NCBI GenBank assembly: GCA_018691995.1
Contig: JABHJM010000089.1
Location: forward strand, 1-17,502
Source of the DNA: Candidatus Iainarchaeum sp.
GTDB taxonomy: Archaea; Iainarchaeota; Iainarchaeia; Iainarchaeales; JAAZKV01
DNA: 17,502 nucleotides
Reading direction: 5' to 3'
The notes beneath the pieces are model-generated. The model saw only the letters and a program-made list of their open reading frames with translations. It had not been told where the DNA came from and ran no database searches. Positions 1 through 5,976 of the stretch are shown in pieces; positions within the stretch are counted from its first letter, which is position 1; each line of letters begins with the position of its first letter. The position numbers and the translations under genes were made by a program.

Positions 1-63
1 AATTAAAACATAAGATCCTGGTTTTAGAGTTCCTGCTTGTACAAATTTCTTTTCATCAACCAT
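1..63 (-). CDS. Translation factor aIF5A, N-terminal fragment
   Basis: The 21 codons read leftward from the ATG at 63-61 run in frame off the window edge and begin MVDEKKFVQAGTLKPGSYVL. The segment G-T-L-K-P-G-S-Y-V matches the conserved start of archaeal/eukaryotic IF5A, the hypusine-bearing factor that helps ribosomes through difficult peptide bonds and termination. The hypusine loop itself lies outside the window. A GTGAT Shine-Dalgarno-like motif sits a few bases before the ATG. A TATA-like TTTTTAAAA (about 92-101 on the plus strand) overlaps the end of the upstream Nudix gene, so the gene probably has its own promoter. Only 21 residues are visible, so the call rests on this short match and gene completeness cannot be judged. 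Confidence 0.72.
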   Translation of the reverse strand, partial: MVDEKKFVQAGTLKPGSYVLI

Positions 64-102
64 TTGTTATCACAAAAATTATCGATGGTTGGTTTTAAAA
101 AG

Positions 103-567
103 CTAATCCTTAGTTGTTAATTTTTTTGGAATATAGAACTTTCCAGCTTTATAATTTTTTAAAACTTTTTCACTTGGAAAATAAATATTTTTGGGCAAAT
201 CATTAATATCGAAAAAATCCCACTCAACTATTTCATCAGGTTCTAATACCTGTGGTTCTCCACTAAATTTTTTAGCAACAAGCCCAATTGTAATAAAATG
301 TGCATGTTCATTCATATCTTCATTAATACAAATAACTTCAAGGTCCTCATCAGCAATATCGAGCCCAGTTTCCTCTTTAACTTCTCTTTTTGCACCTGTA
401 ATAAAATCTTCCCCATAATCAAGTTTTCCACCTGGCATAGTCCAAACATTAGCTGCACGAAATACTGAATCTGCCTTGTCTGGATCATCATGTCTTCTAC
501 CAAGAAGTATTTTTTCATCTCTTTGGATTAGTACTCCAAAACCAACGCCAACTTTTTTATTATCCAT
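103..567 (-). CDS. Nudix hydrolase
   Basis: A 154-residue Nudix-fold pyrophosphohydrolase. The Nudix box is complete: G47, then E53, then R61-E62-V63-K64-E65-E66-T67-G68-L69, the GX5EX7REUXEEXGU pattern that binds Mg2+ and cleaves nucleoside diphosphate-X substrates. The WTMPGGKLDYGE lead-in and the conserved strand after the box are typical of small MutT/ADP-ribose-type enzymes. The C-terminal half (residues 95-140) contains EPDEIVEWDFFDINDLP, common in nucleotide-sugar or NTP Nudix members, but the substrate cannot be assigned from sequence. The gene diverges from the NYN gene, whose longest start is only 3 bp away; a TATA-like element at 589-597 lies about 26 bp upstream of this ATG, which suggests a leaderless mRNA. 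The family call is very secure and the substrate is unknown. Confidence 0.93.
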   Translation of the reverse strand: MDNKKVGVGFGVLIQRDEKILLGRRHDDPDKADSVFRAANVWTMPGGKLDYGEDFITGAKREVKEETGLDIADEDLEVICINEDMNEHAHFITIGLVAKKFSGEPQVLEPDEIVEWDFFDINDLPKNIYFPSEKVLKNYKAGKFYIPKKLTTKD

Positions 568-570
568 AAT

Positions 571-1083
571 ATGGGTGTGTTACGTAAGTTATTTAAGCAG
601 GTTTTTGCTTTATTTATGTGTGATAAAATGTTAAAACAAAGACTCAAAAAACTCATGCCCCATAAAGAAAACAGATTGGCTGTTTTTGTCGATGGGCCCA
701 ACATGCTTCGAAAAGAACTTGGAATTGATCTTGGACTAATAAAAAAAGAAGCAGAAAAATTTGGTTCAATAAAAATAGGAAAAGTTTACTTGAATCAATT
801 TGCTTCAAACAAATTAGTTGAAGCGGTTGTGAACCAAGGTTTTGAACCAATCATTACAACAACTGATGTTGATGTTGCAATGGCGTGTGACGCAACCGAA
901 ATTGTTTTCAATGAAGCAATTGATACAATGGTATTTGCAACAAGAGATTCGGATTTCTTGCCAGCATTAATTAAAGCAAAAAATAAAGGAAAAGAAACGG
1001 TTGCAATTATGGGTGAAGAAATGAGTGCTGCTGCACTAAAAAATACAGCAGACAAAATAGTTATTCTAAGAGGGAAAAAGTGA
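571..1083 (+). CDS. NYN-domain (PIN-like) protein, LabA/DUF88 family
   Basis: A 170-residue protein, if the first ATG is used, with a single NYN domain, the PIN-like fold of metal-dependent RNases. Acidic residues sit where this fold expects them: D41 and N44 in FVDGPN, D101 and D107 in DVDVAMACDA, and D126 and D128 in RDSDFLP. It resembles the small archaeal NYN/LabA-like proteins of about 160 residues. An RNase role is inferred from the fold; the RNA target is unknown. The start is uncertain: the ATG at 571 has no Shine-Dalgarno, whereas the ATG at 616 (M16) lies 23 bp behind a TATA-like element and removes a weakly amphipathic lead. The next gene starts 4 bp after the stop, so this is the first gene of a five-gene unit ending with LSm. 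Confidence 0.88.
   Translation: MGVLRKLFKQVFALFMCDKMLKQRLKKLMPHKENRLAVFVDGPNMLRKELGIDLGLIKKEAEKFGSIKIGKVYLNQFASNKLVEAVVNQGFEPIITTTDVDVAMACDATEIVFNEAIDTMVFATRDSDFLPALIKAKNKGKETVAIMGEEMSAAALKNTADKIVILRGKK
589..597. promoter_or_regulatory. Shared bidirectional TATA-like element
   Basis: TTATTTAAG on the plus strand reads CTTAAATAA on the minus strand. Its centre is about 26 bp from the Nudix ATG (567, minus strand) and 23 bp from an in-frame ATG at 616 of the NYN gene (plus strand). Both distances suit archaeal TATA-to-start spacing for leaderless transcripts. No other good TATA candidate was seen for either gene. This is inference from spacing. Confidence 0.5.
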
Positions 1084-1087
1084 TAGG

Positions 1088-1540
1088 ATGAATTTTCCAG
1101 TGGGAACAGTTGTAACAAAAGGAGATCTTCCAAATAAAGCTGTAGCTATTGCAAATGAATTAGCAGAAAAAAAATTTAATGGATATATTGTTCAAACAGT
1201 TAAAGGAGAAATTATCGAAGAAGGAACATTATTTTTTCGCGATGGGACCCTAAGTGCATGTGTTGTTGAATGTATGGTACTTAAACGAATTTACAAAGGA
1301 AAGGAAGCGCTTGACTTATTTTTAAATCAAACAAAGGGAAAAGGCTTTTTTCAAGTTGTAGAACTCACAAGAAGCCAAGTAGATTTGGTTGAAGCCTTTG
1401 ATGAAACAATTATGCTCCATGAAGTAAATTTAAAAGAGCTTCCAAAGCTAATTCCAGTTACTTATGGCATTAAATTCAAAGGCAATGCAAAAAGAGAGAA
1501 CGTTCTTGAAAGATATGGCTTAAGTGATTTGAAAAAATAG
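1088..1540 (+). CDS. DUF2226/DUF4388-like protein of unknown function
   Basis: A 150-residue soluble protein. Residues 1-100 follow the pattern of archaeal DUF2226 proteins and recall bacterial DUF4388/PATAN: helix, then FNGYIVQTVKGEIIEEGTLF (aromatic-G-Y-I, EEG), then F-R-D-G-T-L, then G-K-E-A-L, then G-F-F-Q-V. Residues 100-150 are less recognisable. DUF2226 proteins are usually longer, so this is a short form. No catalytic motif was seen, so a binding or adaptor role is more likely than an enzyme. In bacteria DUF4388 domains often accompany Roadblock proteins and small GTPases; here the next gene is Roadblock-like and the one after is a MinD ATPase. The start is supported by GTGAT four bases before the ATG. 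The stop overlaps the longest start of the next gene by one base. Confidence 0.68.
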   Translation: MNFPVGTVVTKGDLPNKAVAIANELAEKKFNGYIVQTVKGEIIEEGTLFFRDGTLSACVVECMVLKRIYKGKEALDLFLNQTKGKGFFQVVELTRSQVDLVEAFDETIMLHEVNLKELPKLIPVTYGIKFKGNAKRENVLERYGLSDLKK

Positions 1541-1548
1541 TGGTGAGT

Positions 1549-2022
1549 ATGTTTAAAAAATTAGCAAGAAAAGTTGCATCAAAAAAACAAGATGATGCTA
1601 AAACAGGTTCAGTTTCACAAGTTGAATTTCTAAAAGATTTTTTGTCAAAACACAATTATATTTTTTCGACTGATTTTGGAGAAAATTTAGAAATATTAAA
1701 AAAGAAACATTTAGTCGATGATTTTGTTGTAACAAATTTTGACGGAAGTGTTGTTGCTTCAAGTACAGGAAGCGGTCACTCAGATGGAATTATGGGGACG
1801 GCAATGTTTTCTTATATTAAAAGTGAAATCCCTGATAGTGAAGCGGTTTTAATTAAAAGAGAAGAAGGATGGCACATGCTTTTTACGCTAAACAAAAAAG
1901 TATTTATTATAAAAGCAGGAAGTGAACTTTCTGGAATTGAATTAAAAGCTCTAGCATTAGAACTTAGTATTTTACTTGAAGAAAATAAAGAAAAGGTTAA
2001 AGCGAAGAAGGTGGCAAATTGA
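1549..2022 (+). CDS. Roadblock/LC7-like domain protein
   Basis: 157 residues from the ATG at 1549; a GTG at 1540 would add three. The ATG is preferred because GGTGA (1542-1546) lies just upstream and the GTG has no Shine-Dalgarno. From about residue 55 the order of elements fits a Roadblock/LC7 domain: D-D-F-V-V-T-N-F-D-G-S-V-V-A-S-S, a helix beginning M-G-T-A-M-F, a strand EAVLIKREEGWHMLF, a strand KKVFIIKA, and a final helix. Roadblock proteins regulate GTPases or bind partners on membranes. The N-terminus MFKKLARKVASKK is a short basic amphipathic helix that could touch a membrane, and the C-terminus is Lys-rich. Its stop overlaps the start of minD by 4 bp. The match is structural by eye and not certain. 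Confidence 0.58.
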   Translation: MFKKLARKVASKKQDDAKTGSVSQVEFLKDFLSKHNYIFSTDFGENLEILKKKHLVDDFVVTNFDGSVVASSTGSGHSDGIMGTAMFSYIKSEIPDSEAVLIKREEGWHMLFTLNKKVFIIKAGSELSGIELKALALELSILLEENKEKVKAKKVAN

Positions 2023-2813
2023 CTCGTGTAATAACAATCGCTTCTGGAAAAGGAGGAACAGGAAAAACAACCTTGACAGCAAATCTTGGAATTGCACTTG
2101 CAAAAGCAGGAAAAAAAGTTTTGTTAGTAGATGCAGATGTTGCAATGGCAAATCTTTCATTAATTCTTGGAATGCAATCTTCTCCAATTACACTTCATGA
2201 TGTTTTACTTGGAGAAAGCCAAGTACATGATTCAATTTATGATGGTCCAAGTGGATTACATTTTATTCCAAGCGGATTAAGTCTTGATAATTATAAGCGA
2301 GTTGATAGTGAAAGACTTGCTGGAATAATTGCAAGTGTTGCAGAACAGTATGATTTTGTATTAATGGACGCTGCAGCAGGAATAGAAAAAAATGTTTTAA
2401 GTGCGCTTAGTGCAGCACAAGAAACTTTACTTGTTACAATGCCAACTTCGCCTGCAATTGCAGATGCACTCAAAACAAAAATTGTTGCACAACGTCTTGG
2501 AAGCAAAGTGATTGGAGTTGTTATTAATTTTGTAATGGATGAAAAAGGAGAAATAAGTAAAAGCGAATGTTCAAGTATTTTAGAATTACCAGTTTATGGT
2601 GCAGTTCCATATGATCCAGAAGTTAGAAAAAGTTTCATGCAACAAAAAGTACTTCCTGTTATTGCAAGAAAACCTGATTCAATAGCAGCAAAAGAATTAC
2701 AAAAAGTAGCTTCACGACTTATTGGAGTCCAAATGAATGAAGTTGAGACAAAACAAAAAGGGAAAGGATTTTTTTCGAAATTTACTTCGATTTTTAGGAG
2801 GAATAAAAAATGA
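2019..2813 (+). CDS. MinD/ParA family ATPase
   Basis: A 264-residue P-loop ATPase of the deviant-Walker MinD/ParA class. The deviant Walker A is S-G-K-G-G-T-G-K-T-T (residues 9-18) with signature K11 and catalytic K16. The A' motif is L-L-V-D-A-D (D38 and D40), and the Walker B region is F-V-L-M-D-A-A-A-G. The C-terminal KGFFSKFTSIFRRNKK is a basic amphipathic helix like the MinD membrane-targeting sequence. Such ATPases dimerise with ATP on membranes or nucleoids and position other machinery. The start is TTG at 2019, supported by AGGTGG about 5 bases upstream and by the 4-bp overlap with the previous gene. The neighbours suggest a Roadblock/DUF2226 partner set. No MinE or MinC is seen. The family is secure; the cargo is unknown. 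Confidence 0.92.
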   Translation: MTRVITIASGKGGTGKTTLTANLGIALAKAGKKVLLVDADVAMANLSLILGMQSSPITLHDVLLGESQVHDSIYDGPSGLHFIPSGLSLDNYKRVDSERLAGIIASVAEQYDFVLMDAAAGIEKNVLSALSAAQETLLVTMPTSPAIADALKTKIVAQRLGSKVIGVVINFVMDEKGEISKSECSSILELPVYGAVPYDPEVRKSFMQQKVLPVIARKPDSIAAKELQKVASRLIGVQMNEVETKQKGKGFFSKFTSIFRRNKK

Positions 2814-3043
2814 ATAACAGAAACATAATGAGCAAGCCTTTTGATTTGCTAAACGAATCACTTGGAAAAGAAATCCTTGTTGTACTAAAAGGAAATGTAC
2901 AAGTAAGAGGAACACTAAAAGCATTTGACATACACATGAACCTAAACCTTGAGAATGCAAACGAATTAATCGATGGGGAAATGAAAACTAACTACGGTAA
3001 GGTTTTGTTAAGAGGGGACAGCGTAATTTTAGTCTCACCTTGA
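2810..3043 (+). CDS. LSm/Sm-like RNA-binding protein
   Basis: A 77-residue archaeal Sm-like protein. Sm1 is visible as G-N-V-Q-V-R-G-T-L-K-A-F-D-I-H-M-N-L-N-L-E-N-A, and Sm2 as V-L-L-R-G-D-S-V-I-L-V. The D-x-H-M-N-L and L-R-G-D residues form the U-rich RNA-binding pocket of the heptameric ring. A strong AGGAGG seven bases before the ATG at 2810 supports this start over M7. The ATG overlaps the minD stop (ATGA), so the gene is co-translated with MinD. Many archaea place LSm directly before ribosomal protein eL37; here the next gene is a coiled-coil protein, so that classic pairing is absent. LSm proteins act in RNA turnover and tRNA maturation. Confidence 0.95.
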   Translation: MNNRNIMSKPFDLLNESLGKEILVVLKGNVQVRGTLKAFDIHMNLNLENANELIDGEMKTNYGKVLLRGDSVILVSP

Positions 3044-3053
3044 ACTCAAAACA

Positions 3054-3062
3054 TTTTTATTT
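3054..3062 (+). promoter_or_regulatory. TATA-like promoter of the coiled-coil gene
   Basis: TTTTTATTT lies about 30 bp before the ATG at 3091, in the 47-bp gap after LSm. No clear Shine-Dalgarno precedes the ATG, which fits a nearly leaderless transcript. Confidence 0.4.
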
Positions 3063-3090
3063 CAGAACGTCCATCTTATACTGATGATTC

Positions 3091-4632
3091 ATGGTTTCAA
3101 ATGAGAAAAAAGCGAGAGTAATTGACTCTATCAAAAAATTAACCGCTCTTGGCGTGTCCGAAAAGGAGATTATTGGTAATCTTACAGACGTTGGAATCAA
3201 TGTTAATGAAGCTAAAGGGCTAATTAGTGAAGCGAAAGGAAAATTTAAGCCTAATGAAGTAGAACAAAAAATTGATGAAAAAAATCTTTTTGATAAAAAA
3301 ACAAAAAATCTTAGTATTAATGATCAAATATCTGGCCAACTTAATATCAAAGAACCTTCAAAGGTTATTCTTGATAAAACAAAAAAACCAGTTATTCAAA
3401 AGCCAAAAAAAATAGAAGACATTTCTAAAAATATTGATCTTGGATTAAAAGTAAAAGAATCTCCACAAAAAGTAATTGAATCGAATGAGAAAAAACAAGA
3501 AAGTCAAATCGGGGCAATGATTGGAGAAAAACCTACACTTGAAAAAGAAATTAAAGAAAAACCAAAGATGCCAAAGAAAAAATTTGGACTGTTTGGAAAA
3601 AAACAGGATAAAGATCCCATTGCAGAATTACAAAAAGAACTTAATCTAACAAATGAAAAAGAAAAAGTTGATTTGGAACCAAAAAAGGAAATTATTGTTC
3701 CAAAAGAAAAAATGATTGAAGAAAAGGTTGCTGAAAAAATTGCACCTAATGTTTCAAATAATGAACTTGAACAATTGTGGAAAAAAGGAATTGTTACTGC
3801 GATAAATAGTAAACTTTCTGAAATGAAAAAGCTCAAAGAAGAAATTGATGTAGAAATAAATGCAAAAGTTGATGCTGCAGTAAAAAAAGAATTGACTCAA
3901 TTTAAAGTATTAATGGAATCTCAGAAAAACTTAACCATTTCAACAAATAAAGAAGTGCTTGATGATAAGCAAAAAGAAATTACTCTAATAATTGATGCAA
4001 AAATATCTGAATTAAAAAAACAAAGTACTCAACTAAGTGAAGGAATAAAAAGAGTTGGCGAAGCAAAAAAAGAACAAGAAGATTCATTGCAACAAGTGCA
4101 AACAGTTTTAAGTGATGCAAAAAAAACAAAAGCGCAGTTAGTAGTTGAAATGAATTCAGAATTAATAAAAGCAAAATCTGATGCCCAAGTGTTTATTGAT
4201 TCTTCAGAAAAACATTTAGAAGAACTAGATCAAAGAGTTAACAAAACCTTGGAACTAGAAAAGAATGTAGCTGATGGATTGGTAAAAGAAGCTGAACAAA
4301 AGATAGAAAAAATGGCTCTCACAAAAGCAGATGATTTAATTGAAAAGTTAGAAGTTAAACTAAACAATTTAGAAGCAATGGAGAAAAAAATTGATCCAGA
4401 ACGCCTAGAAGAAAAAATTAATTTACTTGAAGAATTCAAAAAACAGTTTTTACAAAATATGCAGGAGAATTTAACAGAGATAAATGTTGCAATAAAAGAA
4501 ATAAATAAGAAAAATGAAGATGCTGATAAAATTTTACAAGGAAAATCTCTTGCCATTGATGCTAAAATTGAAGAATTAACAAAATTTGAAAAATCTTTTA
4601 CTGAAAAAATTGGAAAAGCATTAGAAAAGTAA
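3091..4632 (+). CDS. Large coiled-coil protein with N-terminal helical domain
   Basis: A 513-residue protein, very rich in Lys, Glu and Asn, with no transmembrane segment or signal peptide. Residues 5-50 form a small helical domain (ALGVSEKEIIGNLTDVGINV followed by EAKGLI), a UBA/SAP-like pattern I have seen in DPANN proteins. Residues 52-225 are Lys/Glu/Pro-rich linker, including a short hydrophobic island KKKFGLFGKK at 162-171. Residues 225-510 are almost entirely predicted coiled coil with recurring heptads (for example around 330-470). I do not recognise a family; a structural, scaffold or SMC-hinge-free filament role is possible but unproven. It has its own TATA-like element 30 bp upstream, follows the MinD/LSm unit, and ends directly against the stop of the convergent ttuA. 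Confidence 0.85.
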   Translation: MVSNEKKARVIDSIKKLTALGVSEKEIIGNLTDVGINVNEAKGLISEAKGKFKPNEVEQKIDEKNLFDKKTKNLSINDQISGQLNIKEPSKVILDKTKKPVIQKPKKIEDISKNIDLGLKVKESPQKVIESNEKKQESQIGAMIGEKPTLEKEIKEKPKMPKKKFGLFGKKQDKDPIAELQKELNLTNEKEKVDLEPKKEIIVPKEKMIEEKVAEKIAPNVSNNELEQLWKKGIVTAINSKLSEMKKLKEEIDVEINAKVDAAVKKELTQFKVLMESQKNLTISTNKEVLDDKQKEITLIIDAKISELKKQSTQLSEGIKRVGEAKKEQEDSLQQVQTVLSDAKKTKAQLVVEMNSELIKAKSDAQVFIDSSEKHLEELDQRVNKTLELEKNVADGLVKEAEQKIEKMALTKADDLIEKLEVKLNNLEAMEKKIDPERLEEKINLLEEFKKQFLQNMQENLTEINVAIKEINKKNEDADKILQGKSLAIDAKIEELTKFEKSFTEKIGKALEK

Positions 4633-5700
4633 TTATTTGCCTTTAGTAGTTGCACAAGTTAATGATTTATTATATTTTTTCGAAGTTGTAATTTGTTTTT
4701 TCTTTTTTGTTTTTAATTTTTTGTTTTTAATTTTTATTTTCTCACTTTTTATTTTTTCTATTAATTCACAAGCTTTACAAAATTCTTTTTCAGTGGGTTC
4801 GCCACATTGCTTACATTCATGAAGTGAATTTTCCATTTTTTTAGTTTTAGTTTTATCAAGTTTTAATTCTTTTTTTAATTGTTCATAAAAACGAAGAATA
4901 GAATACTGTGTCCCAGGAAATCTATTCTCAAAAGTGTTTAACATTTCTCGAAACTCATTTCTTTTAGCAGTCCAAGAATAAGGGCAACACTCTTTGTTAT
5001 AATGTTTCAAATTATTATAAGCACAATAAGCAATAATTTCTTTTTCAGGAGTTTGGTAAAGTGGTTTTACTCTTTTTACAAAACCACGGTGTTCAATTAT
5101 TCCAGCTGTTGCTCCCATTCGTTTCATTCGATCAAAATCATTGTTAAAAACATTCATCACAAAACTTTGAACATCATCATCCAAATTATGTCCAGTAACA
5201 AGTTTGTCTGCTCCAAACTTTTTTGCATATTTATTCATAATATTTCTTCTAAGTGTTCCGCAAAATGCACAAGTGCCCCCAAGTTTACTATTTTGTTCAA
5301 GTACAGGCATAAGATTATCATTAGTAATTCCAAATTCTTTTTCAAAAGAAATAAGGTGGTGTTTAATACCCCACTTTTTACAATTGTTAACTGCAAGATT
5401 AATTGATTTTTCTCGATATCCTTTTACGCCTTCATCAATAATTAATGCTTCAATATCGTGAGCTTTTGAATAATATTTTTGTAACAAATAAAGAACAACA
5501 GTTGAATCTTTTCCTCCACTAAGAGCAACAAGAATTTTTTCTCCTCTTTTAAATAATTCATACTTTCTAATAGTTTTTTTTACTCGATTATCAAAGAATT
5601 TAGTGAAATGTTTCTCACAGTAGTAATGTGGGCCGTACAATAATGCGATTGCACTCTTTTTTCCACAAATCTCACATACTTTAGGATTTTTGTTTACCAT
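4633..5700 (-). CDS. tRNA 2-thiolation protein TtuA/Ncs6/CTU1 family
   Basis: A 355-residue adenylating sulfurtransferase that makes 2-thiouridine in tRNA. Visible in order: an N-terminal zinc finger (C9, C12, C28, H31), the PP-loop SGGKDS (61-66), a CxxC pair C144/C147 and a later cysteine in C-P-Y-S (C239) that together would ligate the Fe-S cluster, G-H-N-L-D-D-D (170-176), and a second zinc ribbon (C296, C299, C308, C311). This is the complete two-zinc-finger architecture of the archaeal family. Beyond residue 312 there is an unusual Lys/Ile tail of about 40 residues. Its AAA-rich codons are T-runs on the opposite strand, where the convergent coiled-coil gene must terminate. Its likely promoter AATATATT is at 5729-5736. 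The function is known from the family. Confidence 0.93.
   Translation of the reverse strand: MVNKNPKVCEICGKKSAIALLYGPHYYCEKHFTKFFDNRVKKTIRKYELFKRGEKILVALSGGKDSTVVLYLLQKYYSKAHDIEALIIDEGVKGYREKSINLAVNNCKKWGIKHHLISFEKEFGITNDNLMPVLEQNSKLGGTCAFCGTLRRNIMNKYAKKFGADKLVTGHNLDDDVQSFVMNVFNNDFDRMKRMGATAGIIEHRGFVKRVKPLYQTPEKEIIAYCAYNNLKHYNKECCPYSWTAKRNEFREMLNTFENRFPGTQYSILRFYEQLKKELKLDKTKTKKMENSLHECKQCGEPTEKEFCKACELIEKIKSEKIKIKNKKLKTKKKKQITTSKKYNKSLTCATTKGK
4675..4760 (+). terminator. Oligo-T tracts inside the antisense ttuA tail
   Basis: The plus strand carries repeated runs of five or more T (for example 4675-4680, 4696-4701, 4703-4708, 4710-4714 and 4717-4722) shortly after the coiled-coil gene stop at 4632. 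Archaeal RNA polymerase terminates at such U-tracts. They are the reverse of lysine codons in the ttuA tail, so one stretch may serve both strands. This is inference. Confidence 0.5.
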
Positions 5701-5701
5701 G

Positions 5702-5715
5702 ATATATTTAAATAG
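5702..5715 (+). promoter_or_regulatory. TATA-like element for the small basic ORF
   Basis: ATATATTTAAATAG lies 29-42 bp before the ATG at 5744. Another palindromic AATATATT at 5729-5736 suits the opposite gene ttuA (ATG at 5700, minus). The two divergent promoters would therefore interleave. Confidence 0.45.
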
Positions 5716-5743
5716 TGAAAGATTAAAGAATATATTAGATACT

Positions 5744-5899
5744 ATGCAAAGAAAACCAATTGTTAAAAGGGGCGAAATACACCCGGCTACAGGGATACCA
5801 GTTACTGGTAAATTAACACTTAGACAACGATTTGTACGTTTAGCACTAAGAAGAGCTAGTAAGCAGGCTCATGTTGTTCATAAGTATCCTGGAAAGTAA
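5744..5899 (+). CDS. Small very basic protein, unrecognised
   Basis: 51 residues from the ATG at 5744. The open frame extends up to 5690 into the start of ttuA, but the TATA-like element at 5702-5715 argues that the upstream part is not translated. The protein has many Lys, Arg and His residues and only one acidic residue (E11), with a G-E-I-H-P-A-T-G-I-P-V-T-G-K stretch followed by a basic helix (LRQRFVRLALRRASKQ) and an ending H-K-Y-P-G-K. It looks like a nucleic-acid- or ribosome-binding peptide, and it lies just before the eL15 gene, but I do not recognise a family. It uses codons rare in its neighbours (CCG, AGG, GGG, CAG). A T6 run (5919-5924) follows the stop. A non-coding role for this stretch cannot be excluded. 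Confidence 0.55.
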   Translation: MQRKPIVKRGEIHPATGIPVTGKLTLRQRFVRLALRRASKQAHVVHKYPGK

Positions 5900-5906
5900 T
5901 AGTTAG

Positions 5907-5916
5907 TTTTATAAAT
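5907..5916 (+). promoter_or_regulatory. TATA box of the eL15 gene
   Basis: TTTTATAAAT is a strong archaeal TATA match 61-70 bp before the eL15 ATG (5977). The predicted transcript start is near 5938, which gives a leader of about 40 nt. Confidence 0.6.
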
Positions 5917-5925
5917 GCTTTTTTG

Positions 5926-5958
5926 AGCTAAATAGATATTGGTGAGCTATTTATAGCT
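5926..5958 (+). repeat. Inverted repeats at the eL15 transcript start
   Basis: AGCTAAATAG (5926-5935) can pair with CTATTTATAGCT (5947-5958) with a two-base bulge. Within the second arm, AGCTATTTATAGCT (5945-5958) is itself a perfect palindrome. TGAGCTA is directly repeated at 5924 and 5943. The elements straddle the predicted transcript start, so they may be an operator or a leader hairpin. Confidence 0.4.
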
Positions 5959-5976
5959 AAAATGAAGTGATTAAAA

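Noticed and set aside
3080..3090. CTGATGAT as a possible C box before the coiled-coil gene
   Set aside because: No matching D box or terminal stem nearby; one short motif is expected by chance in AT-rich sequence.
3504..3836. Minus-strand ORF of 110 codons rich in Phe and Ser
   Set aside because: It is the complement of Lys/Glu codons in the coiled-coil gene, with no ribosome-binding site and a composition expected from the shadow frame.
5002..5461. Two overlapping plus-strand ORFs antisense to ttuA
   Set aside because: They lie fully inside a well-supported gene with all active-site motifs, and both read as random Phe/Ile/Ser-rich peptides.
5690..5743. Upstream start of the small basic ORF
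   Set aside because: These 18 codons overlap the ttuA start codon and a TATA-like element, so they are more likely promoter than coding.
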